DNA of 49,419 bases from Herbinix sp. (GCA_029256105.1 JAQSYO010000027.1:1-49419), one strand, 5' to 3'; positions 19,533 through 27,971 are shown, numbered from the stretch's first letter. Numbers and translations: made by a program. Notes: generated by a model from the letters alone, not told the origin.

Positions 19533-19677
19533 TTAGAATCTCCTTTGTAATTTATTTTCTTTGTTTCATTGATGAACCGTGATAAATTCGAACTTACTTA
19601 ACATTTGACTATGCCAGTTAGTGCTCCAACTATGGAATCTGAATAATCATCTTATCTTTTCTTATTACGCACGAATG

Positions 19678-19703
19678 ACCCAGATTTTTTTATATATCTG
19701 AGT
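19678..19703. other. Small hairpin in the cheW leader
   Basis: ACCCAGAT pairs with ATCTGAGT (one G-U pair) around a T-rich loop of ten bases. It lies in the ~200-base leader between the promoter near 19750 and the cheW start at 19532. It may affect leader stability; a role is not shown. Confidence 0.35.
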
Positions 19704-19717
19704 TATTATTTCATATA

Positions 19718-19742
19718 AAATAATTGGTAGTACCAATAATTT
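19718..19742. promoter_or_regulatory. Operator-like inverted repeat at the cheW transcription start
   Basis: Arms AAATAATTGGT and ACCAATAATTT match at 10 of 11 positions around a 3-base centre. The site covers the expected +1 of the promoter just upstream (-10 box at 19746-19751), the classic place for a repressor site. Which protein binds is unknown. Confidence 0.6.
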
Positions 19743-19745
19743 GTA

Positions 19746-19775
19746 ATTATATAGGGCATATATCCCATTTGTCAA
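19746..19775 (-). promoter_or_regulatory. SigA promoter of the cheW-receptor-receptor unit
   Basis: TTGACA (19770-19775) and TATAAT (19746-19751) are perfect with an 18-base spacer. Upstream at 19804-19821 there is a perfect inverted repeat (GTAAATAA / TTATTTAC, 2-base centre) and at 19793-19804 another (CGAAA / TTTCG). The 449-base gap 19533-19981 holds these elements, the leader hairpin and a terminator, but no gene. Confidence 0.75.
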
Positions 19776-19893
19776 GTAATGTAACAATTTGTCGAAATGT
19801 TTCGTAAATAACATTATTTACCATATATGAATAAAATTCATATATTTAATTACTAAACTTTACCCATTTCAAACCTGGATCAATAAATCCAAA

Positions 19894-19944
19894 TAAAAAA
19901 AGCATGAAGTAATGCAATGATTTCTCATACATTTTCTTCATGCT
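19894..19944 (-). terminator. Terminator after the monooxygenase-like gene
   Basis: AGCATGAAG pairs with CTTCATGCT (19901-19909 with 19936-19944), with further pairing inside, and is followed by a T-run on the minus strand. It is nearly the same 44-base element as the hairpin at 20284-20335. Confidence 0.8.
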
Positions 19945-19981
19945 ATTAAACAATTTTAATTCACATATAATTTAAATTTAT

Positions 19982-20266
19982 TTAAAATACCTTGTTGTAA
20001 ATATTTAACTCATTCCCTATAACGAATTCACCTACCATCGGAACTATTTTAAGAAAATGCTCCGTCTTCATATGTTTATCTAAAGCATCCTTATCTACCC
20101 ATTCTTCTATCATTGTTAATACTGTAGCATCTTTATCATCTTGATATAGCTCGTATTTAATGCATCCATCTTCTTTTCTTGTGGCATTTACTAACTCCTC
20201 ATATAAGCTTTTAACTACCTCAATTTTATCATTCATCAATTTGTTTTTAGCAACTACTTTAATCAT
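19982..20266 (-). CDS. Antibiotic biosynthesis monooxygenase-domain protein (YgiN-like quinol monooxygenase family)
   Basis: The 94-residue protein is a single ferredoxin-like ABM domain; the motifs GCIKYELYQDD, TMIEEWVDKDALDKHM and a final FVIGNELNIY are typical. ATG 20266 was chosen because GAGG stands eight bases before it; a frame extending to 20308 would begin inside a terminator hairpin. Members of the family oxidise quinols or polyketides without a cofactor, but most small bacterial members have no known substrate, and in an anaerobe an oxygen-using role is doubtful. It is framed by two nearly identical hairpins and is not obviously linked to its neighbours. Confidence 0.8.
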   Translation of the reverse strand: MIKVVAKNKLMNDKIEVVKSLYEELVNATRKEDGCIKYELYQDDKDATVLTMIEEWVDKDALDKHMKTEHFLKIVPMVGEFVIGNELNIYNKVF

Positions 20267-20283
20267 TATTTTATCCTCTCTTA

Positions 20284-20335
20284 TGACAAAAAGCATGAAA
20301 TAATACAAGATTTACTCTCACATTTATTTCATGCT
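20284..20335 (-). terminator. Terminator after the GGGtGRT gene
   Basis: AGCATGAAATAA pairs with TTATTTCATGCT and is followed by a T-run on the minus strand. It closes the NifU-like/GGGtGRT transcript and lies about 15 bases before the ribosome binding site of the next gene, which would need readthrough or a very close promoter. Confidence 0.75.
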
Positions 20336-20403
20336 TTTGTTCCTGCTAAATGATACTTAACCAAATAAAATATACTTTTGGCCAGCTTTATTTTTAATAA
20401 TAA

Positions 20404-21414
20404 TTAGAATTTACTGTTATCAGCTGCAACCTGAATTGCTACTGCTACAGCAACGGTAGCACCAACCATCGGGTTATTACCCATACCGATCAGACCCATC
20501 ATTTCAACGTGAGCCGGAACAGAAGAGGAACCTGCGAACTGAGCGTCGGAATGCATTCTACCCATAGTATCAGTCATACCATAGGAAGCAGGGCCTGCTG
20601 CCATGTTATCAGGATGAAGTGTTCTACCTGTACCACCACCGGAAGCTACGGAGAAGTATTTCTTCCCCTGCTCGAGACATTCCTTCTTGTAAGTACCTGC
20701 AACGGGATGTTGGAATCTGGTAGGGTTGGTGGAGTTACCAGTAATGGAAACATCAACGCCTTCCTTATGCATAATAGCAACACCTTCTGTTACATCATTT
20801 GCGCCATAGCAATTTACTGCTGCTCTAGGGCCATTACTAAAGGATTTACGGTAAACTTCTTTTACTTCACCTGTATAATAATCCATATCTGTCTCAACGA
20901 AAGTAAACCCGTTGATACGAGAAATGATTTGAGCTGCATCTTTACCAAGTCCGTTTAAGATAACACGAAGTGGCTTTTGTCTAACCTGATTTGCTGATAA
21001 AGCAATACCAATTGCACCCTCTGCTGCTGCAAAGGATTCATGGCCTGCTAAGAAAGCGAAGCATTCGGTTGATTCTTCCAATAACATCTTACCAAGGTTA
21101 CCATGTCCGATACCAACTTTTCTTTGATCAGCAACGGAACCAGGAATACAGAATGCCTGTAAGCCTTCACCGATTGCTGCTGCTGCGTCTGCTGCTCTTC
21201 TAGCATCCTTCTTGATTGCAATAGCAGCGCCTACAACATAAGCCCAACATGCATTCTCGAAGCATATATTCTGAATAGCCTTAACCTGATTATATACATC
21301 AAGGCCGGCATCCTTCGTAATCTTCTCTGCTTCTTCGATAGAAGCGATACCATAGCTGTTTAATACAGCATTGATTTGATTAATTCTTCTTTCATATGAT
21401 TCAAATAAAGCCAT
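20404..21414 (-). CDS. GGGtGRT family protein
   Basis: The 336-residue protein carries the signature that names its family, GGGTGRTLHPDN (about residues 254-265), followed by a glycine- and methionine-rich end (MMGLIGMGNNPMVGA). The family is widespread in anaerobic Firmicutes and has no established biochemical role. AGGAGG lies ahead of the ATG. It follows the NifU-like gene by 18 bases and shares its transcript; the two are commonly found together, so a joint role in metal or Fe-S handling is inferred. There is no signal peptide or membrane helix. A terminator follows. Confidence 0.9.
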   Translation of the reverse strand: MALFESYERRINQINAVLNSYGIASIEEAEKITKDAGLDVYNQVKAIQNICFENACWAYVVGAAIAIKKDARRAADAAAAIGEGLQAFCIPGSVADQRKVGIGHGNLGKMLLEESTECFAFLAGHESFAAAEGAIGIALSANQVRQKPLRVILNGLGKDAAQIISRINGFTFVETDMDYYTGEVKEVYRKSFSNGPRAAVNCYGANDVTEGVAIMHKEGVDVSITGNSTNPTRFQHPVAGTYKKECLEQGKKYFSVASGGGTGRTLHPDNMAAGPASYGMTDTMGRMHSDAQFAGSSSVPAHVEMMGLIGMGNNPMVGATVAVAVAIQVAADNSKF

Positions 21415-21432
21415 TGTATGTATCCTCCTCTA

Positions 21433-22125
21433 CTATTCGTGTCTCGGGTCAATGATCTTAACTGCATCAGCAACACGTCCGTATTGACCTTTGGATTTTT
21501 CCATTGCAGTGTTAGCATCATCGCCTTTTTTGATGAAATCCATCATTTTGCCAAGGCTCACGAATTGATAACCAATAATTTCATTATCAGCATCAAGAGC
21601 GATACCGGTTACATAGCCTTCTGCCATTTCAAGGTAACGAGGGCCTTTTGCAAGTGTTCCATACATGGTTCCTACCTGGCTGCGAAGACCTTTTCCTAAA
21701 TCCTCTAAGCCTGCACCAATCGGAAGTCCATCTTCAGAAAATGCACTCTGAGTTCTGCCGTATACTATTTGTAAGAAAAGTTCTCTCATTGCTGTATTAA
21801 TTGCATCACATACTAAGTCTGTATTTAATGCTTCTAGAATAGTTCTTCCTGGTAAAATCTCTGCTGCCATTGCTGCAGAATGTGTCATACCGGAGCAGCC
21901 TACTGTCTCCACTAATGCTTCCTGAATGATACCTTCTTTAACGTTTAATGTTAATTTACAGGCTCCTTGTTGTGGTGCACACCAGCCTACGCCATGTGTT
22001 AAACCAGAGATATCTGTTACTTCCTTGGCTTTTACCCATTTTGCTTCTTCCGGAATTGGTGCTGCGCCATGGTTTACGCCCTGTGCAACTGGACACATCA
22101 TTTTTACTTCATGTGAATAAATCAT
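21433..22125 (-). CDS. NifU-like iron-sulfur cluster assembly scaffold protein (partner of GGGtGRT)
   Basis: The 230-residue protein starts at ATG 22125, ten bases after GGAG; a frame open to 22200 has no ribosome binding site. It resembles the NifU/IscU N-terminal scaffold fold: a Cys in MCPVAQG, a second group in GWCAPQQGACKL, then ETVGCSGMTHSAAMAAEILPGRT, close to the IscU pattern around its second cluster-ligand Cys. The order and spacing of the cysteines differ from classic IscU and the chain is longer, so it belongs to a separate subgroup. No cysteine desulfurase is near. It is transcribed ahead of the GGGtGRT gene. Confidence 0.82.
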   Translation of the reverse strand: MIYSHEVKMMCPVAQGVNHGAAPIPEEAKWVKAKEVTDISGLTHGVGWCAPQQGACKLTLNVKEGIIQEALVETVGCSGMTHSAAMAAEILPGRTILEALNTDLVCDAINTAMRELFLQIVYGRTQSAFSEDGLPIGAGLEDLGKGLRSQVGTMYGTLAKGPRYLEMAEGYVTGIALDADNEIIGYQFVSLGKMMDFIKKGDDANTAMEKSKGQYGRVADAVKIIDPRHE

Positions 22126-22292
22126 GTTGTTGAAACTCCTTTCAATATACATAGTATCGCATTTTATTTTCTTTGTACGTGAGAATTGAATATAGGACAA
22201 TTCACTTTAATATCATAATTCTTTGTCGTATATTCCATGGTATGTAAAATACAATGCTTACAATATGAAACAACAATAATTTGTTATTTCTG

Positions 22293-22322
22293 ACAAGTAA
22301 ATTGACATAGCAATTCACTTGT
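22293..22322. promoter_or_regulatory. Inverted repeat upstream of the NifU-like gene
   Basis: Arms ACAAGTAAATTG and CAATTCACTTGT match at 11 of 12 positions around a 6-base centre. A second short repeat (GAATTG / CAATTC) lies nearer the gene, at about 22182-22202. Either could be an operator; no clear -35/-10 pair was seen. The rest of 22126-22860 contains short open stretches on the plus strand (about 22385-22690) with no start signals and no recognised product. Confidence 0.45.
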
Positions 22323-22774
22323 TATTTACTTAACATATTTTCGCATAAAAATCTTAATAAGTCCATAGTTTTTTTTAATATTTTGGAACATAGGAAGGGA
22401 ATTGTATTTGGGACTTTCAAAGAGTGTTAGTTAATTTGAGGTTGGATAAAAATGTATGCTATCAATTTTTTATTGATCGTTGGTTGAAAGAATATAAAAT
22501 GTAAAGCAAGCAAGTTACAGATTATGTAAATCAAGTCGGGAGGTTATCCTTCAGATAAGCTAGTTGCTACCAGGAAAGCAAGTTAAAACCTTCAATACGA
22601 TGAAGTTCCAAATAGGACACATTGCGTGCTTGTAGGTGAAGTGCTTAAATATTATCATGAATATATATTAACCTTTATTACATAAAAATTTAACACTCAA
22701 TAGAAAAGATCAGAAATTACCATATCTTAATTATTGAATATTAAACCTATAAAATTAAATACAAATAGACATAA

Positions 22775-22844
22775 AAATAGCATGGATCTCCGATTTTGAC
22801 AAAATTGATTTTAAGAAACGATAATCAAAATCAGAGATCCATGC
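22775..22844 (-). terminator. Terminator after the beta-helix protein gene
   Basis: A 20-bp stem with one mismatch pairs GCATGGATCTCCGATTTTGA (from 22780) with its partner ending at 22844; a T-run follows on the minus strand. Confidence 0.85.
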
Positions 22845-22860
22845 AATTATATTTTAATTC

Positions 22861-23529
22861 TTAAAGTTTCACAACTACCTCACCAACTTTTTTATAAATA
22901 CTGCCCTCCGGAACATAACCTCTTACCATGGAGAGAGGATAGATATTGGCATTCCGTCCAATCACGGTGCCGGGATTTAGTACGCTGTTACAGCCTACTT
23001 CAACGTAGTCTCCAAGAATAGCTCCGAACTTCTTGAGACCAGTTTCTATTTTAAGTTCACCTGCATTTACAGTTACTAAGGATTTATCTGATTTTACATT
23101 AGAGGTGATAGATCCCGCACCCATATGTGCTTTATAACCTAGGATGGAATCACCCACATAATTGTAATGGGGTACTTGTACTTTATTAAAGAGGATTACA
23201 TTTTTAAGTTCTGTGGAATTACCTACCACGGTACCCTCACCAATGATTGCACTGCCTCTTATGAATGCGCAATGTCTTATTTCTGCCTCCTTGCCAATGA
23301 TAGCAGGACCAGTTATGGAAACGGTAGGGGCAACTTTAGCAGATTTGGCAATCCAGATATCTTCACCTATCTTATTATATTCGTCCAAGGATAAGGTTGC
23401 ACCGATGCTTAGAATTTCGTTCTTGATTTTTCCTAATGCTTCCCACGGATAATTACAACCTACAAAAATACGCGAAGCGATTGTTTCTGTTAAGTCAAAT
23501 AACGATTTGATCATAAGGTATTCTGACAT
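22861..23529 (-). CDS. Left-handed beta-helix (hexapeptide repeat) protein, GlmU-like acyltransferase/nucleotidyltransferase C-domain
   Basis: The 222-residue protein starts at ATG 23529, seven bases after GGAGG; the ATG two codons earlier is too close. From residue 55 it shows hexapeptide repeats (IWIAKSAKVAPTVSI, GPAIIGKEAEIRHCAFI, AIIGEGTVVGNSTELKNVIL) and a second run ending GTVIGRNANIYPLSMVRG. The central NYVGDSILGYKAHMGAGSITSNVKSD strongly resembles the acetyltransferase half of GlmU and of sugar-nucleotidyltransferase relatives, including the GAG(S/T) block. There is no N-terminal nucleotidyltransferase domain, so it is a stand-alone helix protein. It is often annotated as UDP-N-acetylglucosamine pyrophosphorylase, which the length does not support. 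It is monocistronic. Confidence 0.78.
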   Translation of the reverse strand: MSEYLMIKSLFDLTETIASRIFVGCNYPWEALGKIKNEILSIGATLSLDEYNKIGEDIWIAKSAKVAPTVSITGPAIIGKEAEIRHCAFIRGSAIIGEGTVVGNSTELKNVILFNKVQVPHYNYVGDSILGYKAHMGAGSITSNVKSDKSLVTVNAGELKIETGLKKFGAILGDYVEVGCNSVLNPGTVIGRNANIYPLSMVRGYVPEGSIYKKVGEVVVKL

Positions 23530-23699
23530 GCTCATTCCTCCTATAAATATTATTCAGCGGTTCCTAATACATTTTTCGGTTCTGTTCATTTTATATTATA
23601 AGAACAGTATATGTAAATTTTACCACAGGCGTTATCATATCATAATTTTACCCTCTTGTCACTAACGAAAGGGTCGACACAAGGAAGGAATTATCCTAT

Positions 23700-25802
23700 T
23701 TATTTCTTATAAAAGGTCGCAATTTCACTAAAATACCGTGATAAAGCAGACTGATTATTTATTGTTTTTACACCATCGACCATGCGTGCGACAAAGCCTT
23801 CCAGTTTTACGACGTATTCTTCTTTTGATATCTGCCCGTCGGATACATAGGTAAGACCTTTTTCCCAACTAGCTGTAAGATCTGCATTTAATAACGATTT
23901 AATCGAGGCATATACTACATCATAGATTAACTCGCCAAGTAAGGTAGGTGTAATGATCTGTGTCTTTTTATTGAGGCTGAGGTAAGTAATATTAACTAAT
24001 TTGTTTAAAATTTCTGCACGAGTAGCACTTGTACCGATACCACTACCCTTAATCTGTGCGCGTAATTCCTCATCCTCAATCAATTGTCCTGCATTTTCCA
24101 TTGCAAGGATTAATGCACCGGAAGCATATCTCTTCGGAGGTGCTGTCTCACCCTCCTTGATGGTAAGCATTTTGACCGGGAGCATCATACCTTTTTTTAG
24201 ACTCATAACCAGTTGCATAAACGCTTGGTCTGCACTCTCTTCTTCGGGATTATCACTATCCTCCGTGCTTTGTTTATCCTCACCATTCGTTTTACTCTGA
24301 GGGACTACCGATGATTTATCATTACTATTGCCTAGCACTTTTAGATAGCCCTCTTTCTCGAGGACTCGAACTGACGCAAAGAAGCTCTCCCCTTTGATTT
24401 TCATCGTAATTCCTACCTTACGGTATTCTGCTGCCGGATAGAAAATACTAAGAAAACGTCGGACAATCGTCTCATAAACCCTTGCTGCGGTATGTGATAG
24501 CGAACCCAAAGCATTCAATCCCTGCCCAGTAGGTACTATGGCATAATGGTCTGTGATCTGGCTATCATTTACATATCTGGTCTTAGCAATATTCTTATAA
24601 GACCCTTGCTCTAATATCTCATTAACAAACTCCTGGTATTGATTTAATCCTTGTAATCCCTTGATATTCTTATAGATTTCTTTGGATACTGCCGTAGATA
24701 ATACTCTGGCATCCGTTCTTGGATACGTTACCAACTTTTTCTCGTAGAGCTCTTGGGTAATCTTTAAGGTCTCATCCGGGCTGATTTTAAAAAACCTGGA
24801 GCAATCATTTTGAAGTTCTGCTAAGTTATATAATAAAGGTGGATTTTTATTTTCCTTTTTCTTCTCAATCTGACTAACTTCAGCAAGCAGCTTCGCCGGC
24901 TCACCAGGCTCTAAGCGAGCTTCCCAGGTTCCGTCATCGTTAATTATCGGTATTTGCTCTGCCAAATCTGAAATCATCTTCATCGCTGAGGTCTTCTCGG
25001 AGAAGCCATTTTCCTTATATAATAATGGGGAGTTATAATACTTTGATCCCTCGACTGCACGAAATTCCGCTGTGAATTCCTTGTCTTCTACCTTTAAACC
25101 GCTAATAACACGATAGAACGGGGTCTTTACAAAACTTCGTATTTCTCTCTCTCTTCTGACTACCATTCCAAGCACGCAGGTCATAACTCGCCCTACGGAA
25201 ATTGCAGTCCATTTTTCGGACTTAAGAAGCTTTTGTACTTCAGAACCATATTTTAAGGTGAGTATTCTGGAAAAATTAATACCCATCAGATAATCTTCCT
25301 GGGCACGTAAATATGCCGCAACCGATAAGTTATCATAGGCGGACAACGGTTTTGCTTCCCTAATTCCTCGAAGGATTTCTTCTTCCGTCTGTGAATCAAT
25401 CCACACACGTCTCTTTTGCTTAGTACTCGAAACCTTGGCTTCCTGATCCACCAATCGATATATGTATTCTCCCTCACGCCCGGAGTCAGTACATACATAA
25501 ATCGTATCCACATCCTTACGGGTAAGAAGATCTTTCACAATGTTGAATTGCTTTTTCACATTTGGAATTACCTCATATCGGTATTCCTTTGGTAGAAACG
25601 GCAGCGTCTCCATGCTCCATTTTTTCAGTGCTGGATTATAAACCTCCGGATAACTCATGGTAACCAAATGTCCGACGCACCAGGTCACTATTGCTTCTTC
25701 TGATTCAATGTAACCATCCTGTTTTCTGCCTGTAATTTTAAGTGCTTTGGCAAATTCGGTTGCCACACTGGGTTTTTCTGCAATATATAAACTTTTCGAC
25801 AT
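23700..25802 (-). CDS. topB: DNA topoisomerase III (type IA), TopB-like
   Basis: The 700-residue enzyme starts at ATG 25802 (MSKSLYIAEKPSVA) after a weak GGGAAG; the frame runs 11 codons further up without a site. The Toprim domain at 1-150 has IAEKPSVA and TDSGREGE; the second acid of the DxD pair is Gly, as in other Gram-positive TopB proteins, which carry DAGREGE. The type IA core has AISVGRVMTCVLGMVV and the active-site Tyr in VTYPRTDARVL. An acidic, low-complexity loop (about 500-530, SKTNGEDKQSTEDSDNPEEE) interrupts the core before PPKRYASGALILAMEN and GIGTSATRAEIL. There is no C-terminal zinc finger. It relaxes and decatenates DNA. It is divergent from degV. Confidence 0.9.
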   Translation of the reverse strand: MSKSLYIAEKPSVATEFAKALKITGRKQDGYIESEEAIVTWCVGHLVTMSYPEVYNPALKKWSMETLPFLPKEYRYEVIPNVKKQFNIVKDLLTRKDVDTIYVCTDSGREGEYIYRLVDQEAKVSSTKQKRRVWIDSQTEEEILRGIREAKPLSAYDNLSVAAYLRAQEDYLMGINFSRILTLKYGSEVQKLLKSEKWTAISVGRVMTCVLGMVVRREREIRSFVKTPFYRVISGLKVEDKEFTAEFRAVEGSKYYNSPLLYKENGFSEKTSAMKMISDLAEQIPIINDDGTWEARLEPGEPAKLLAEVSQIEKKKENKNPPLLYNLAELQNDCSRFFKISPDETLKITQELYEKKLVTYPRTDARVLSTAVSKEIYKNIKGLQGLNQYQEFVNEILEQGSYKNIAKTRYVNDSQITDHYAIVPTGQGLNALGSLSHTAARVYETIVRRFLSIFYPAAEYRKVGITMKIKGESFFASVRVLEKEGYLKVLGNSNDKSSVVPQSKTNGEDKQSTEDSDNPEEESADQAFMQLVMSLKKGMMLPVKMLTIKEGETAPPKRYASGALILAMENAGQLIEDEELRAQIKGSGIGTSATRAEILNKLVNITYLSLNKKTQIITPTLLGELIYDVVYASIKSLLNADLTASWEKGLTYVSDGQISKEEYVVKLEGFVARMVDGVKTINNQSALSRYFSEIATFYKK

Positions 25803-25950
25803 TTCTTCCCAACTTTCTGTTTCTTTATAAAGCATTCTAACTAATTTAAATCACATGTTATAGTAAGCTAGAAAACTATTATACCTTATTTTCATCTATT
25901 GGACAAACAAAAGTTGGGCGACATTTAAACGAATCTTATCATAATTTTTG

Positions 25951-25979
25951 TTGAATATTAACATACTATCGTTTACAAT
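25951..25979 (+). promoter_or_regulatory. SigA promoter of the degV unit
   Basis: TTGAAT (25951-25956) and TACAAT (25974-25979) are 17 bases apart. A short inverted repeat (GTAGT / ACTAC, about 25985-26001) lies at the expected start of the transcript and may be an operator. Confidence 0.6.
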
Positions 25980-26028
25980 AAATGTAGTATTCAAAACTAC
26001 TATCCATCATACCTATAGGAGGAGCTTA

Positions 26029-26916
26029 ATGAAGGCATATCAAATATTTAGCGATTCATCGTGTGATTTACCTGATAGTTTATTGAAAGAGCATGACATT
26101 AAATTGATTCCATTCTATGTAAGCTTTGATCAGGACACTTATTATAAAGAAAACATTGATATTACAAACGAGGCATTTTATGAGAGATTGACGGAAAAGA
26201 ATGTGTTTGCTACAACCTCTCTCCCCTCCGTTCACGATTATATGAATGAATTTAAGCAGGCATTGAAGAATGGACTTGATATTATATGCTTATGTCTTAC
26301 TCATAAATTCAGCGGTTCCTATCAATCAGCAGTAAATGCAAAGCAGATTTTAGAGGAGCAGTATCCGGATACGAATATACAAATCATTGATAGTATCCAA
26401 GCAACTGCAGGGCAAGGTATTCTATTATTACAAATCGCATATATGAGAGAAGCTGGATTAACACTTGATAAGGTAGTGGAAAAACTTCATAAGATAAAAC
26501 CCACCGCTCGTATCATGTTCACAGTGGATACCTTAGAATATCTTACAAAGGGAAGACGTATCGGTAAAGTGATATCTCTTGCAGGGAATATGTTAGACTT
26601 AAAGCCTTTGATTCAATTAAAGGAGGCAGAACTGATTCCCTATTCCAATGTAAGAGGCCGCAAGAAATCCTTAGAAAAGGTATTTTCCATGGTGGAAGAA
26701 TATTTTAGAGAGTTTAATGAAAAACCCGAGGACTATGACTTTTGTATTGCGAATGCAACCACGATAGAGGATGCACAACTTTTACAAAATCTTCTAGAAA
26801 ATTATATAGGTCGAAAAATTGCGTATCCCATATTTCAAATAGGTGTCACCATTGGAGCTTATATTGGTTCTGGAGGAATCGGAATTTGTTTTGTTAAAAA
26901 GTATGACCGAATATAG
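26029..26916 (+). CDS. DegV family fatty-acid-binding protein
   Basis: The 295-residue protein starts at ATG 26029 behind AGGAGGAG; a longer frame from 25948 would include the promoter. The two-domain DegV fold is clear: FSDSSCDLPDSL at the N-terminus, FATTSLPSVHDY with the TSxPS motif that holds the fatty-acid carboxylate, CLTHKFSGSYQSA, and the second half with LEYLTKGRRIGK and a final GVTIGAYIGSGGIGI. DegV/FakB proteins present a fatty acid to the kinase FakA for phospholipid synthesis; no fakA is in the window. The next gene begins 14 bases on and is cotranscribed. Confidence 0.93.
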   Translation: MKAYQIFSDSSCDLPDSLLKEHDIKLIPFYVSFDQDTYYKENIDITNEAFYERLTEKNVFATTSLPSVHDYMNEFKQALKNGLDIICLCLTHKFSGSYQSAVNAKQILEEQYPDTNIQIIDSIQATAGQGILLLQIAYMREAGLTLDKVVEKLHKIKPTARIMFTVDTLEYLTKGRRIGKVISLAGNMLDLKPLIQLKEAELIPYSNVRGRKKSLEKVFSMVEEYFREFNEKPEDYDFCIANATTIEDAQLLQNLLENYIGRKIAYPIFQIGVTIGAYIGSGGIGICFVKKYDRI

Positions 26917-26930
26917 AGGGAGGAATTCAA

Positions 26931-27566
26931 ATGTCACCCAAGAAGATTTATTATGAGAATTTGGCCGATAGTATTATCGAGAAATTTAACAAACGGGGAA
27001 TTGAAGGATATTACTGTGAGGATGCCACGGAAGCTCTACTTACCGCAAAACGTTTTTTAACACCTGGATGTTCCATCTCCTGGGGAGGCTCTGAAACCTT
27101 GGATGAAATCGGATTGCTGGAAGCTCTGGAAGCCTCCGATTACATACTCTACGACCGTCATTCCGTTAAGACTCCAGAAGAGAAGTCAATGATGTATGGT
27201 AAGATAGTAACGGCTGATTACTACTTTATGAGTTCAAACGCAATTACACTGGACGGACAGCTGGTAAATATCGATGGTGCAGGTAACCGTGTGGCTTGCC
27301 TTATCACTGGTCCTAAAAATGTAATTATTATTGCTGGTATGAATAAAATAGTAACAGATGTTACAACCGGTATGGATCGGGTTCGTAATATGGCAGCACC
27401 ACCAAATGCAGTACGCCTGGGAGCAAAAACTCCTTGTGCCGATTCCGGCAAATGTGCGAATTGCCTCGTAGATGACTGTATTTGCTGTGAAATTGTAATC
27501 ACAAGAAAATCGAAGATACCAGGTCGAATTAAAGTAATCCTTGTTGGTGAAGAACTAGGTTATTAA
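26931..27566 (+). CDS. LUD-domain protein (LutC/YkgG-like, lactate utilisation family)
   Basis: The 211-residue protein has the LUD fold: MSPKKIYYENLADSIIEKFN, GCSISWGGSETLDEIG, SSNAITLDGQLVNIDGAGNRVA and TGPKNVIIIAGMNKIV. The C-terminal third is cysteine-rich (CADSGKCANCLVDDCICCEI), which is common in stand-alone clostridial members and may hold metal or an Fe-S cluster. It lacks the LutA and LutB partners that make the lactate dehydrogenase complex, so a true lactate role is doubtful. GGGAGGAATTC precedes the ATG. It shares a transcript with degV. Confidence 0.85.
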   Translation: MSPKKIYYENLADSIIEKFNKRGIEGYYCEDATEALLTAKRFLTPGCSISWGGSETLDEIGLLEALEASDYILYDRHSVKTPEEKSMMYGKIVTADYYFMSSNAITLDGQLVNIDGAGNRVACLITGPKNVIIIAGMNKIVTDVTTGMDRVRNMAAPPNAVRLGAKTPCADSGKCANCLVDDCICCEIVITRKSKIPGRIKVILVGEELGY

Positions 27567-27658
27567 ACAGTAAGGATAATATAAGATTTACGATTATTAA
27601 TGAGAATACTTATTCAGAATAATTATATATTAATTATAGATGAAAGTGAGGTGTAGCT

Positions 27659-27847
27659 GTGTCAATGAAAAATTGCTGTTCTCCGAAAGATAATGATTCC
27701 TGCGTCAATGTAAACGTAATTGTGGATGTGCCCAAAATCGTAAAATATTGTTGTATTTCAGGAGTTTTAATCGTTGGAATAATATTTGGATCTAAGTGTT
27801 GTCATGTCCTGCATAAAAAATGCTGTTTTAAACTTGAAGATAAATAA
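27659..27847 (+). CDS. Small cysteine-rich membrane protein, 62 residues
   Basis: The short frame starts with GTG at 27659 after GAGGTG, or with ATG at 27665; both are compatible with the site. Nine cysteines occur, eight of them as four CC pairs (NCCSP, KYCCIS, SKCCHV, KKCCF). One hydrophobic stretch (about residues 33-45, ISGVLIVGIIFGS) is framed by CC pairs on both sides. This pattern suggests a membrane peptide with metal-binding, acylated or redox-active cysteines at both faces. I do not recognise a family. It follows the LUD gene by 92 bases and precedes a long terminator, so it probably belongs to the degV-LUD transcript. Confidence 0.6.
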   Translation: MSMKNCCSPKDNDSCVNVNVIVDVPKIVKYCCISGVLIVGIIFGSKCCHVLHKKCCFKLEDK

Positions 27848-27867
27848 ATCAAAAAATATTCCTAACG

Positions 27868-27942
27868 AAATGGGACGAATGTAATACATCATAACTTACT
27901 TGTCAGTATGTAAGTAGATGTTTTACACAAGTCCCTTTTCTT
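27868..27942 (+). terminator. Long terminator hairpin after the cysteine-rich gene
   Basis: GGGAC (27872-27876) pairs with GTCCC (27931-27935), and inside it GTAATACATC with GATGTTTTAC and ACTTAC with GTAAGT form a long arm. A T-rich run follows on the plus strand. Confidence 0.75.
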
Positions 27943-27971
27943 ATCTCCCCTGAAGGTTACAGTATGTGTAA

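Noticed and set aside
22385..22690. Short plus-strand frames (for example one ending FFIDRWLKEYKM) that might be remnants of an integrase or other gene
   Set aside because: Each is under 40 codons, has no start or ribosome site and no clear family. They are mentioned only as open stretches.
23700..25802. Loss of catalytic Asp in the topoisomerase Toprim motif (TDSGREGE)
   Set aside because: Other Gram-positive TopB proteins carry the equivalent DAGREGE, so this is a family feature rather than an inactive enzyme.
26931..27566. Lactate utilisation operon
   Set aside because: Only a LUD-domain protein is present; LutA- and LutB-type partners and a lactate permease are missing.
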